Assembly: GCA_016718035.1 (NCBI GenBank)
Contig: JADKEK010000001.1
Span: forward strand, 620,001-684,000
DNA length: 64,000 bases
Direction: 5' to 3'
DNA from: Bacteroidota bacterium
GTDB lineage: Bacteria; Bacteroidota; Bacteroidia; Chitinophagales; BACL12
Part shown: positions 38,327-46,870 of the stretch, piece after piece
Position numbering within the stretch: position 1 is the first letter of the stretch
Layout: the number at the start of each line of letters is the position of its first letter
Translations under genes and position numbers: made by a program
Notes under the pieces: model-generated
The model's database searches: none
What the model was told of the DNA's origin: nothing
What the model saw: the letters and a program-made list of their open reading frames with translations, nothing else

Positions 38327-38369
38327 ACTTAATGGCAGAACCTGGTTTATTGGTGAAGTTATTATATGA

Positions 38370-39260
38370 GGGGATTTAATTACTGATGATGGAGCATATG
38401 ATGTTGATGTAGATGACCAGGAAATATATAATTACACATACGACAGAATTGGCAATTTAACAGCCGATGTTGCTGAAGGAATAGAAAAAATCACCTGGAA
38501 TGTATACGGCAAAATTAAAAAAATAGTAAAAGAAGATGAGTCAGGACTTGTTTTTGCTTATGACGCCACCGGAAATCGTATAAGTAAAACGGTAATACCA
38601 GTAACCGGTGATGTAACCACCACCTATTATGTGCGCGATGCTCAGGGTAATGTGATGGCGGTATATACCCATACCGAAAGTGACACAGCAACATTTGAAC
38701 TCACCGAACAACATATTTACGGCAGTAGCAGAATTGGTATGGTGAAAACCAATATCGACATGCTTGTTACCTTCACAGAAGATAACTATTTTTACCGAAG
38801 CTTAGGTGAAAAACGATATGAATTATCTAATCACCTTGGTAACGTTCTTTCAGTTATTAGCGACCGCCGCTTAGCATTTGACACAGATGCCAATGGGACT
38901 ACTAATTATTATGAAGCAGATGTGATGTCTGCTCAAGATTATGATCCGTTTGGGATGTTGTTGGTGGGGAGAAGTTGGGAAGGTGGAAGTGAATACGGAT
39001 ATGGATTTCAAGGTTTTATATCCGATAATGAGATTTATAAAAACAATTGTGGTTATTCTACATATTTCAGGCAATATGACCCAAGATTAGGAAGATGGTT
39101 TTCAGTTGATCCAAAATTTAAAGACGCTCCATGGCAAAGCCACTATAATAGTATGAGCAACAGCCCAATTACTAACGTTGATTCTGATGGAGATAAGGAT
39201 GTTTATTATAGTGCCGACGGTCGTTGGAGTCACACTGTTAAATATAATTTTTTTTTATGA
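38370..39260 (+). pseudogene. RHS-repeat protein, 5'-truncated, core domain
   Basis: The open frame begins without a start codon just after the left 243-bp repeat and codes for about 296 residues. YD-repeat units (NYTYDRIGNLTADVAEGIEK; FAYDATGNRISKTV) are followed by the RHS-associated core: SNHLGNVLSVISDRR, DYDPFGMLLVGRSWEGGSEY, then YDPRLGRWFSVDPKFKDAPW and NPITNVDSDGD. The core marks the boundary of a variable tip in polymorphic toxins. The N-terminal shell and secretion signal are missing. The frame stops at 39258-39260 just after a 9-T run; the tip continues in other frames. Confidence 0.8.
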
Positions 39261-39299
39261 ATTAGTTCATAAGAATCGAATTTACATCCCGTATGATAA

Positions 39300-39860
39300 A
39301 GGAGGATATATTCAGGTGTCAAGGGATTACTTTTTAACGTATTCCAAGTTGAGGCGCCACAACCTTACCACGACATGTTGTCAGAATGGCATCCTAGTAC
39401 ATTTCAAGAGGTTGAGTTGTGGTTAGAAGAACCTTCTGAATCTTATGGAACTGCAGCTGCAAAGATAGTTGCAGGAATCGGTTACGATGTGATAAACAGC
39501 CCGAAGATATTGTTAACTCACAAAACATTAGGTGGATTTGAAACCACTCCAGATGATAGAGTAGATGCATTTGCAAGTGTAGCATCAGAGGTTTTATTTG
39601 CTGGTTCATCAAAAGCAGCAAATCTAGTTGAGGTCAAAGGAGGAACAAAATTTGCAAAGTTTAATGATTACTCGAAGAAAACTGCTGGGCAATTTAAGTC
39701 AACACCACTGGAGCATCATTCAACTGCTAGAGGGAATAGCTTCAAAATCAATGAAGTAAATTTAAAAACTATGGAGCAAGCTAATGATGCATTGGATATT
39801 ATATATGATGGTTTAGATGCTACTGACAAAATAACTAACACGAATAATACTGAAAAATGA
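39300..39860 (+). CDS. C-terminal tip of the RHS protein, frameshifted from the core
   Basis: A frame open from 39300 (first ATG at 39375, 161 residues) that reads like the end of the RHS protein: VFQVEAPQPYHDMLSEWHPS, then a helical stretch (TPDDRVDAFASVASEVLFAG) and a C-terminal EHHSTARGNSFKINEVNLK. Between the core stop and this frame, the middle frame encodes YELVHKNRIYIPYDKGGYIQ, so two single-base shifts (9-T run at 39248-39256; about 39315-39325) would restore one chain. I recognise no nuclease, deaminase or other toxin motif. The stop overlaps the next gene's start (ATGA). Confidence 0.5.
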   Translation, partial: RRIYSGVKGLLFNVFQVEAPQPYHDMLSEWHPSTFQEVELWLEEPSESYGTAAAKIVAGIGYDVINSPKILLTHKTLGGFETTPDDRVDAFASVASEVLFAGSSKAANLVEVKGGTKFAKFNDYSKKTAGQFKSTPLEHHSTARGNSFKINEVNLKTMEQANDALDIIYDGLDATDKITNTNNTEK

Positions 39861-40687
39861 ACAATAAGTTAAACTATTATTTTTTATTAATTTGCTTTTT
39901 TAGTTGGAATTGCAATAATTTTAATCAAGCAAACAAAAATTATGAAAGTGCATTAAATCTTTATGAGATAGGTGATTTTAATTCTAGCTTGACACTTTTG
40001 AATGCTGTTATTAGCGAGACTGATGATAGTGCGATGTTAGCAGAAGCGTTTTATTTAAGAGGTAAAATCTATAGTAATTTATTTAAATATACAGAATCTA
40101 TTGAATCATACGACAATGCCTTAAGATACAAATATAAGAATCCGTCATTGATTTATAACAACAAGGGGTATCAATTGCAAGAGGCAGGAAAGTTTTCAGC
40201 TTCAATTGAGGAATTTAATTTGGCTATTTCATTAGACTCAAGCGTCCCAATATATTTTAACAACCGTGGATTTTCACAGTTGAAATCATTGAATTATAAT
40301 TCAGCATTAAATGATTTTGATAAAGCAATTCAATTGGATTCGAATTATGCAGGGGCTTTTAATAATAGAGGGATTTTATTTGCTATCCTTAATGATTATG
40401 AATCATCATTAGTTAACTATAATGTTGCAATTAGTTTAATGCCTAATTACAAGGAGGCAATCTATGGGAGGGCAACGATTTCAATACTATTAAATAGATA
40501 CGATGATGCTTTATATGATTTAGCAAGGGTGATTGAGATTGATAGTTGTTTCGGGCCGGCCTATTATTCAGCAGGAAAAATATTTTTCAAAGTCGAAAAT
40601 TTCGATGAGGCCTGCACTCAATTTATAAATGCTTCCAAGTGTGGTGTTCTTGAAGCAGATAGCATCATAAGCAAGCATTGTAAGTAA
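39857..40687 (+). CDS. TPR lipoprotein adjoining the RHS tip, candidate immunity or accessory protein
   Basis: A 276-residue protein. The N terminus LLICFFSWNC is a signal peptide with a lipobox-like Cys, so it is probably a lipoprotein. The rest is at least six tetratricopeptide repeats, for example GDFNSSLTLLNAVISE, KYTESIESYDNALRYK, NYNSALNDFDKAIQLDSNYA and RYDDALYDLARVIEID. Its ATG overlaps the stop of the RHS tip by 4 bp, the arrangement expected of a toxin-immunity pair, but TPR proteins are common and the immunity role is inference. Confidence 0.8.
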   Translation: MNNKLNYYFLLICFFSWNCNNFNQANKNYESALNLYEIGDFNSSLTLLNAVISETDDSAMLAEAFYLRGKIYSNLFKYTESIESYDNALRYKYKNPSLIYNNKGYQLQEAGKFSASIEEFNLAISLDSSVPIYFNNRGFSQLKSLNYNSALNDFDKAIQLDSNYAGAFNNRGILFAILNDYESSLVNYNVAISLMPNYKEAIYGRATISILLNRYDDALYDLARVIEIDSCFGPAYYSAGKIFFKVENFDEACTQFINASKCGVLEADSIISKHCK

Positions 40688-40708
40688 TCATAAATCCAAA
40701 GCGTGAAA

Positions 40709-40921
40709 TTAATTCCGAAATCTTAATAACCAACCTATGATAATTATGAAAATCAATGAAATAATAGTGCCAACAATTCTTACAGTGACCTTATATGGAA
40801 GGTATTTAAAATTGAGAGATTCCTTATAATCGCGCCCAATTGCTTCTCTATAAGTTAATTTAAACCCACTTAATAACCAGATAAAAATTCCACCGATATA
40901 CATTGCATAGTTGTTATTCAT
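40709..40921 (-). CDS. Small membrane protein, unknown
   Basis: A 70-residue protein with two hydrophobic segments (YAMYIGGIFIWLLSGF at about 5-20 and IVGTIISLIFIIIIGWLL at about 49-66) and a charged loop between them (REAIGRDYKESLNFKYL). It is convergent with the TPR gene, 21 bp away. The clear two-TM pattern supports a real gene, but I recognise no family. A role as a membrane-bound immunity protein is possible but unsupported. Confidence 0.5.
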   Translation of the reverse strand: MNNNYAMYIGGIFIWLLSGFKLTYREAIGRDYKESLNFKYLPYKVTVRIVGTIISLIFIIIIGWLLRFRN

Positions 40922-41582
40922 ATTCCAACTTTAAAAAGGTTTTGTCACATTGTAAGTTCACGCCTTATCATGCTTAGCTTATCCAAAGATATTCATTATG
41001 TTAATTTTTTCCAAGTGTTGGAAGTATAAGTTAGAGGCCAGTTAATTTTGATCAAACTGTACTTTGCAAAATCTCACCTAACCATTCTTCAAGCTTGAAG
41101 CCATTTATCATATTTTCGTCAATAAATGCATACACTATCATCGTAAGTGTCGTGGCTCCATGTTTACCAACTGATTTATTATTTATTCAACTGGACAAAA
41201 CAGGCTACGGTAAATCTAGCGAATTAAATTCGACTGCATGCTTTAAAAAAAATTGAAGTAAACATCAACAAAAAACTAATATTAAGTATTAATACCAAGT
41301 TTTAACTTATGGATAATTCATCACTAGTAGGTATCTCAAAGTATATTGATTATGACCCGTATGGGATGTTGTAGGTGGGCAGGAGTTGGAGTGTGAGTTA
41401 TAGGTATGGGTTTAATAGTAAGGAAATAAACTTTACATGCCACAATTTCACTGTAAGAACCCCATTTTTAAGCCAAGTTAATATTTAATAAAAATTCAAT
41501 TCCATTAAATTTAAACCTCTTTAATTCTATTCACCATCTAAACAAAAAGGTTCATTTTATAGGAGTTTTATGTTTAGTTGCC
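40922..41582. other. Gap holding decayed gene pieces
   Basis: 661 bp with no intact gene. On the minus strand at about 41052-41183 a broken frame reads KSVGKHGATTLTMIVYAFID, then NGFKLEEWLGEILQSTV and a stop, which looks like the end of a small protein. At 41348-41430 on the plus strand lies an RHS-core remnant. Nothing else is evident. Confidence 0.45.
41348..41430 (+). pseudogene. RHS core remnant with an in-frame stop
   Basis: Translates as YDPYGML, a stop, then VGRSWSVSYRYGFNSKEIN, matching the core segment YDPFGMLLVGRSW present in the RHS gene at 38941-38975. The stop replaces a Leu codon (TAG for TTG). It shows that a second RHS copy once existed on this side of the locus. Confidence 0.75.
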
Positions 41583-42500
41583 TTACCTCCCCACCATCAT
41601 CCTAAACACCTCCTTTTTATCATTATTCACCAAAATCACTAAATACATTCCTGATGCCAGGTGGTCAACATTATAGGCGGTGGTGAAATTGCCGGTGGTT
41701 ACATCATTGGTGTTGAGTAAATCGGTAATATGTTTGCCGTTGATATTGTAGATGGATAAAATGGCATTACCAGGTTCGGTGATTTCATAAACTATGGTAA
41801 CATTATTCTTAGCAGGGTTGGGGTAAACTCCCAAGGTTATTTCACGGTTTATAAGTGCGGCTTTTGGAATAACAATTGGCGTTGTGTCAATTTCAATAGT
41901 GATTGTATTAACCGCATAATAATATGCCATTCTACCGGAAGTTGTAGTTCTGAATTTATTAGTATTTTCCCCAGCTACTATAACAGCGTCTAACATGATA
42001 TCTGCAGTGTCGGTGTTGGGTGTTCTAGGTAATTCTTGAATTACTGATTGTTGTGAAGTAATATCCTCTGCGTTTGGTAAATCTATAACAATTTCCTCAA
42101 TCGCTTCATCTTCAATTTCAGGGGTTACATAGGTAGAAATAATATTTTCTTTTATAGCTTCATGCTCAATATCATTACAGGAAAACAATAAAGGGCCAAA
42201 CACAAATAATAACGCTATACCGAAGGTGTACAATCTTCTTTGCTCATTCGATTGTTTGGTGATATTAAGTGTGATTTGTGGAGCCAATGCTGCAGTATCT
42301 ATTTTCCCACAAATATTTTCATTGCCGGGTTGCGTTAAATAATTGATTAAGCCTGTATTGTCTAAATGTGTTAATTCATGCACAACTTTATTACAATGCA
42401 AACAATATTGACCTAATTCATGGGCTGACATTTCTGTCGGGTTGGCAGTGCAAGGTTGAATACTTGGTTGTAATACTTTCAGTTCAAATGTGGTAAGCAT
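41583..42500 (-). CDS. Cys-motif N-terminal domain, TM/lipobox segment and T9SS-type C-terminal domain protein
   Basis: About 305 residues from the ATG at 42500 (the longer frame adds 17). The N-terminal domain has the pattern of a Bacteroidota Cys motif: TEMSAHELGQYCLHCNKVVH, then ICGKI, close to the FCxxCxKxVxDFT motif in front of TonB-like or regulatory proteins. A hydrophobic segment at about 90-108 (YTFGIALLFVFGPLLFSC) ends in a Cys resembling a lipobox. A Glu-rich linker follows, then a type A sorting domain (LGVYPNPAKNNVTIVYEITE). A sorting domain on a chain with an internal membrane segment is odd. Confidence 0.72.
   Translation of the reverse strand: MLTTFELKVLQPSIQPCTANPTEMSAHELGQYCLHCNKVVHELTHLDNTGLINYLTQPGNENICGKIDTAALAPQITLNITKQSNEQRRLYTFGIALLFVFGPLLFSCNDIEHEAIKENIISTYVTPEIEDEAIEEIVIDLPNAEDITSQQSVIQELPRTPNTDTADIMLDAVIVAGENTNKFRTTTSGRMAYYYAVNTITIEIDTTPIVIPKAALINREITLGVYPNPAKNNVTIVYEITEPGNAILSIYNINGKHITDLLNTNDVTTGNFTTAYNVDHLASGMYLVILVNNDKKEVFRMMVGR
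41586..41828. repeat. 243-bp direct repeat, right copy
   Basis: The right copy is the 3' end of the gene at 41583. It matches 38084-38326 with 3 mismatches. Since this copy sits in an intact gene, it is the likely source of the left copy. Confidence 0.92.
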
Positions 42501-42622
42501 AAATAGCGTGTTTTTGGCATAATTATTTCCTTTTTGATGTTGACTTGTCACTAATTGGTAAAAATGATTTGTATGCAGGCCATATTACTTTTAACTGACA
42601 TTATTACGGGCAACTTGCCTGG

Positions 42623-42655
42623 TTTTGGCTGCTACTGCCTGATTTGTTAACTTTG
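42623..42655 (+). promoter_or_regulatory. Bacteroidota promoter of the DPP IV gene
   Basis: TTTTG at 42623-42627 and TAACTTTG at 42648-42655, 20 bp apart, match the TTTG / TAnnTTTG consensus. The -7 box ends 17 bp before the ATG at 42673. Confidence 0.6.
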
Positions 42656-42672
42656 TTTCAAATAATACGAGA

Positions 42673-44829
42673 ATGAAAAAATTATTGCTTTTTATCTGTT
42701 GCTGCACTGTGGGTTTGGTGTTTGGTCAATCTGACATCACCTTGGAAGACATTTGGGTGAAAAACCGGTTTTATGCCAAGGGTATTGCGGACATCCGCAG
42801 CATGAACGATGGACAGCATTATACCATCAACGAGGGTGGAGCAGGAATAGGGAAATATGCATATGCAACCGGTGAGCGTGTGGGTGAAATATTTAATGTC
42901 ACTCAAACACAAGGAGCTGTTGCTAATTTTAGAAATTATATGTTTAATGATGATGAGTCGGCTGTATTGCTCACCACGCAATCTAAACCGCGTTATCGCC
43001 ATGCCACTTATGATGAAAATTATATTTACGATTTCAAATCGGCGCAAACTACACGTCTGTCAGAACGCGGATTTCAAATGTATGCGAATTTCGCACCTGC
43101 AGGAAACCGTATTGCTTACGTAGTGGATAATAACTTGTTTTATAAGGACTTAACTTCCAATGAGGAAGTTCAAGTTACTTATGATGGCAAATGGAACTAT
43201 ATCATTAACGGCGGCAGCGATTGGGTGTATGAAGAAGAATTGGTTTTAATACGTGCCTTCGAGTGGAGCCCCGATGGCAGTATGATTGCATTTTATAAAT
43301 TTGATGAATCGGAAGTTTCGCAGTTTGATATGACTACCTATAAAGGCAAACTGTATCCGCAAAATTATTCGTTTAAATATCCAAAAGTAGGGGAGGTGAA
43401 CAGCAAAGTGGAGGTTTACATCTACAATTTAAATACAAAAACTACGCAAAAAGTAAATATCAATAAACAGTACGAATATATACCACGAATTAAATGGACC
43501 AACGATTCAAAAGGCCTGGTGGTGTTTACTTTAAACAGACTTCAAAACGATTTGGAATTGTTTATGGCGAATCCTGAATCAGGTACTACACAAACATTTT
43601 TCCGCGAAACTGCTCAATATTATCTCGAAATAAATGATGACCTCACCTTTTTAAAAGATAACAAATCATTTATTTGGAAAAGTGAAAAGGATGGTAATTT
43701 TCATTTGTATTTATACAATATGTCGGGCAAACTGATTAATCAAATTACTTCCGGCAATTATGAAGTAACCAGTTTAGTTGGTGTGGATGAAAAAAACAAG
43801 AAGGTATATTACATGAGTTCGGAAGCATCGATTTATGAAAATCATTTGTATTCAATACAGTTAGATGGCAAAAACAAACAACAGCTTACAACTCGTTTTG
43901 GTGCCAACTCTGTAAACTTTAGCACCGGATTTTCTTATTTCATCAATACCAATACCAATATTATGCAGCCCGCTTATATTACGCTGTGTAATAATAAAGG
44001 TGAAGTTGTTCGGGTGTTAGAGGATAATAAAACATTACAAGACGATATTAATAGCTTACACATTAAAGCACCTGAGTTTTTTAGTTTTACGACTGCAGAG
44101 GGAGTTGCGTTAAATGGGTATATGATTAAACCCTACGACTTCGACCCAAGTAAAAAATATCCGGTAATTATGCGGGTGTATGGAGGCCCGGGTTCGCAGG
44201 AAGCAAAACAATGGTACGACGGATTTAAAATGATGTGGCATCAAATGATGGCGCAAAAGGGATATATTACCGTATGTGTCGATAACCGCGGGACTGCTTT
44301 GCGTGGTCGTGATTTTAGGACTTCTACTTACGGTCAGTTAGGAAAATACGAAACCAATGATCAGATTGAAGCGGCTAAATGGTTGAGTAAACAATCTTTT
44401 ATTGATGGTAATCGAATTGGTATATGGGGATGGAGTTATGGCGGCTATATGGCGGGATTGTGTATTACACGAGGCGCTGATGTGTTTAAAGCTGCAGTGA
44501 GCGTGGCGCCGGTTACGAATTGGAAATATTATGATAATATTTATACAGAAAGATATATGGGCACCCTGGAAACAAATCCCAATGGTTTTGATGCGAATGC
44601 TCCAATGGCGTATGCGGATAAATTACAAGGTAAATATTTATTAATTCATGGAACCGGTGATGATAATGTGCATTTCCAAAACTCTGCGGAATGGATTAAT
44701 GCATTAATTAAAAATAATAAACAATTTGATTTAATGATTTACCCCGACCGCAATCATGGTGTTTCAGGTGGTAATACCCGTTATCATTTATACACCCTAA
44801 TGACAAATTTCTGGTTGGAGAATTTGTGA
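42673..44829 (+). CDS. Dipeptidyl peptidase IV-like S9 family serine peptidase
   Basis: A 718-residue exported peptidase with signal peptide (LLLFICCCTVGLVFGQ). The N-terminal beta-propeller (about 30-450) contains DWVYEEEL, the double-Glu motif that fixes the substrate N terminus in DPP IV. The C-terminal hydrolase domain has nucleophile Ser588 in GWSYGGYMAG, Asp663 in GTGDDNVH and His695 in DRNHGV, with DPP IV-like spacing. It removes X-Pro or X-Ala dipeptides from peptides in the periplasm. Good promoter directly upstream; a tandem repeat follows. Confidence 0.92.
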   Translation: MKKLLLFICCCTVGLVFGQSDITLEDIWVKNRFYAKGIADIRSMNDGQHYTINEGGAGIGKYAYATGERVGEIFNVTQTQGAVANFRNYMFNDDESAVLLTTQSKPRYRHATYDENYIYDFKSAQTTRLSERGFQMYANFAPAGNRIAYVVDNNLFYKDLTSNEEVQVTYDGKWNYIINGGSDWVYEEELVLIRAFEWSPDGSMIAFYKFDESEVSQFDMTTYKGKLYPQNYSFKYPKVGEVNSKVEVYIYNLNTKTTQKVNINKQYEYIPRIKWTNDSKGLVVFTLNRLQNDLELFMANPESGTTQTFFRETAQYYLEINDDLTFLKDNKSFIWKSEKDGNFHLYLYNMSGKLINQITSGNYEVTSLVGVDEKNKKVYYMSSEASIYENHLYSIQLDGKNKQQLTTRFGANSVNFSTGFSYFINTNTNIMQPAYITLCNNKGEVVRVLEDNKTLQDDINSLHIKAPEFFSFTTAEGVALNGYMIKPYDFDPSKKYPVIMRVYGGPGSQEAKQWYDGFKMMWHQMMAQKGYITVCVDNRGTALRGRDFRTSTYGQLGKYETNDQIEAAKWLSKQSFIDGNRIGIWGWSYGGYMAGLCITRGADVFKAAVSVAPVTNWKYYDNIYTERYMGTLETNPNGFDANAPMAYADKLQGKYLLIHGTGDDNVHFQNSAEWINALIKNNKQFDLMIYPDRNHGVSGGNTRYHLYTLMTNFWLENL

Positions 44830-44840
44830 GGATGAGAGAT

Positions 44841-45360
44841 GAGTAATGAGTGATTAATCGAAAAGAAGAAATTAAGATGATAACTTTTACTTTTTTCTTA
44901 AATTGACATTTATTAAAACAGCCGGAACCGCGAAGAAACAAAGGCCGCAAAGTGGCACAAAGTTTTTAGTACATTCTACTTAGCGTTACTTAGAGGCCTT
45001 AGCGGCTTTGTGGTTTTGGCTGTTAAAGAAGGAATTAAATGAGTAATGAGTGATTAATCAAAAAGAAGAAATTAAGTTTATGACTTTTACTTTTTTCTTA
45101 AATTGACATTTATTAAAACAGCCGGAACCGCGAAGAAACAAAGGCCACAAAGTGGCACAAAGTTTTTAATACATTCCACTTAGCGTTACTTAGAGGCCTT
45201 AGCGGCTTTGTGGTTTTGGCTGTTAAAGAAGGAATTAAATGAGTAATGAGTGGTTCATCCAAAAGAGTGAATTAAGTTTATTATTTTCCATTATTCGAAA
45301 ATTGAACATGGATAATTCTCGATTTCATTGTTAACAGTCACCACTCATTACTCATGTCCG
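44841..45360. repeat. 200-bp tandem duplication plus a partial third unit, containing an inverted repeat
   Basis: Units 44841-45040 and 45041-45240 are about 96 percent identical. Each begins GAGTAATGAGTGATTAATC and carries an internal inverted pair, AACAGCCGGAACCGCGAAG against TTGTGGTTTTGGCTGTT, that could form a long imperfect hairpin. A third unit (from 45241) diverges after about 35 bp; its start GAGTAATGAGTGG is inverted at 45341-45353 (CCACTCATTACTC). It fills the gap between the DPP IV and dinB genes. No gene found here. Confidence 0.92.
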
Positions 45361-45372
45361 CGTCAGCGGACA
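45355..45372. repeat. Short palindrome TGTCCGC-GTCA-GCGGACA
   Basis: 7-bp arms with 4-nt loop, sitting between two CACTCATTACTCAT/ACTCATCACTCAT-like repeats, as though inserted between them. A member of the dispersed mini-palindrome set. Confidence 0.8.
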
Positions 45373-45384
45373 ACTCATCACTCA

Positions 45385-46569
45385 TCATTGAATTTCCCGA
45401 CCGTTAAAGGGATTAAATTCTCTGTTTCCGGTGTTGATAGTTTTGGCTCTATGCACTGTTTTGTTGCCGAATTTTTTGTTGATGGCGTCTAAGGCTTGAT
45501 ACAATTTAATATTATTTTCGGTATCGTTAAATAAATCAATTTGCTGCTGCCCGTGAATTAAATTACTAAACCCAACACCAATTAATCGCACCGCACGTTT
45601 ATCCGGATTCATTGATGCCAACAAGGTTTTCGCTTTTCCAATTAATACATTATCCGAAGCTGTATAATCCAAACTCACCTGCTTACTCACCGTCTCGAAA
45701 TTGGAAAACCGCATTTTAATAAACACACATGAAGTAAGAAAATTTTCCTTCCGCATTTTAAAAGCCAACTGCTCAATTAACGATACCACAAATGTCTCCA
45801 AATAATCCGCATCCGTAACGTCCTTTTCAAATGTATTTTCCGATGAAATCGATTTTCTATCAGTATATGGCACCACAGGATTTTCATCAATCCCATTTGC
45901 TTTATTCCACAACACCACACCAAATTCTCCAAACTTTTCAGCTAAATCATCAATAGCTAATTCTTGCAACTGACTCACCATCTCTATACCCATTTCTTTT
46001 AGCTTAGGATATGTTTTTTCGCCAACTCCGGGAATTTTGGTGACATGTAATTTTGCTAAAAAAGCTTTTTCTTCACCCGCAGGCACCTGTAAATAACCAT
46101 CTGGTTTAGCTTCAGATGTGGCAATTTTTGCAACCGTTTTATTCGTTGATAAACCGAAAGAAATGGGCAATCCTGTTTCGGTTCTTATAAGATTTCTAAT
46201 TTCCTGCGCCAAACTAAAACTTCCAAAAAAAGTATCCATTCCCGTCAGGTCAATATAAAATTCATCAATAGAAGATTTTTCCAAAACAGGCACTCTTTCA
46301 GCAATAATATCAGTAACCCGTTTCGAATAATCGGCATAATCATGATAAGAGCCATGCAAAAAAATGGCGTCGGGACATAATCGTTTTGCCATGGTAGTCG
46401 CCATTGCAGAATGTATCCCGAATTTTCGCGCTTCATAACTACAACTCGCCACAATTCCTCGTTCGGCTGTACCACCCACAATAACCGGCTTTCCTTTCAG
46501 TGAAGGATTTTTAATCACTTCTACCGAAACAAAAAACGAGTCGAGGTCCATGTGGAGGATTGAGCGCAT
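45385..46569 (-). CDS. dinB: DNA polymerase IV
   Basis: A 394-residue Y-family polymerase from the ATG at 46569; the longer frame adds 12 residues from a repeat-rich leader. MDLDSFFVSVE holds the first metal-binding Asp, and KSSIDEFYIDL the two catalytic acidic residues; the thumb motif VTKIPGVGEKTYPKLKEMG and the C-terminal little-finger domain follow. It carries out translesion DNA synthesis. The typical C-terminal beta-clamp motif is not obvious to me. The upstream region is a 10-bp tandem repeat. Confidence 0.92.
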   Translation of the reverse strand: MRSILHMDLDSFFVSVEVIKNPSLKGKPVIVGGTAERGIVASCSYEARKFGIHSAMATTMAKRLCPDAIFLHGSYHDYADYSKRVTDIIAERVPVLEKSSIDEFYIDLTGMDTFFGSFSLAQEIRNLIRTETGLPISFGLSTNKTVAKIATSEAKPDGYLQVPAGEEKAFLAKLHVTKIPGVGEKTYPKLKEMGIEMVSQLQELAIDDLAEKFGEFGVVLWNKANGIDENPVVPYTDRKSISSENTFEKDVTDADYLETFVVSLIEQLAFKMRKENFLTSCVFIKMRFSNFETVSKQVSLDYTASDNVLIGKAKTLLASMNPDKRAVRLIGVGFSNLIHGQQQIDLFNDTENNIKLYQALDAINKKFGNKTVHRAKTINTGNREFNPFNGREIQ

Positions 46570-46593
46570 AAGGGAGGATTTGTTGATTGAGTC

Positions 46594-46686
46594 GAAATTG
46601 AGCAAGATTGATCAAAATTGAACAAGATTGAAGCAAGATTGAATCAAAATTGAGCAAAATTGAGCAAAATTGAACAAGATTGAGTG
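46594..46686. repeat. 10-11-bp short tandem repeat upstream of dinB
   Basis: About nine units of RATTGANCAA run from 46594 to 46686. After a break, GATTGAA returns at 46733, and inverted copies (TTGCCTCAATTTTGCTCAAT) lie at 46851-46870. The 301-bp gap between dinB and the M14 gene is nearly all of this type. Confidence 0.85.
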
Positions 46687-46708
46687 GAATAATTTTTTAA
46701 TTGAACAA

Positions 46709-46726
46709 TCCCGATAGCTATCGGGA
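46709..46726. repeat. Perfect 18-bp palindrome TCCCGATAGCTATCGGGA
   Basis: A perfect palindrome within the dinB upstream repeat array, flanked by TTGAACAA and GATGCAAGATTGAA. It shares the core CCGATAGCTATCGG with a second copy at 48783-48800. Confidence 0.9.
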
Positions 46727-46870
46727 GATGCAAGATTGAAAAATATTGGGTGCTCTTAAATGTTGTTTTTTATGTTAAATTAATTATTGTTTATTAAAAT
46801 TAATGTTTGGTTTAATTAATGCAAATAAGGCTGTTAAATCTAAAAATTTTGCCTCAATTTTGCTCAATAA

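Noticed and set aside
38081..41828. Insertion sequence bounded by direct repeats
   Set aside because: The repeats are 243 bp of a sorting domain, not short target-site duplications, and no transposase or terminal inverted repeat was seen.
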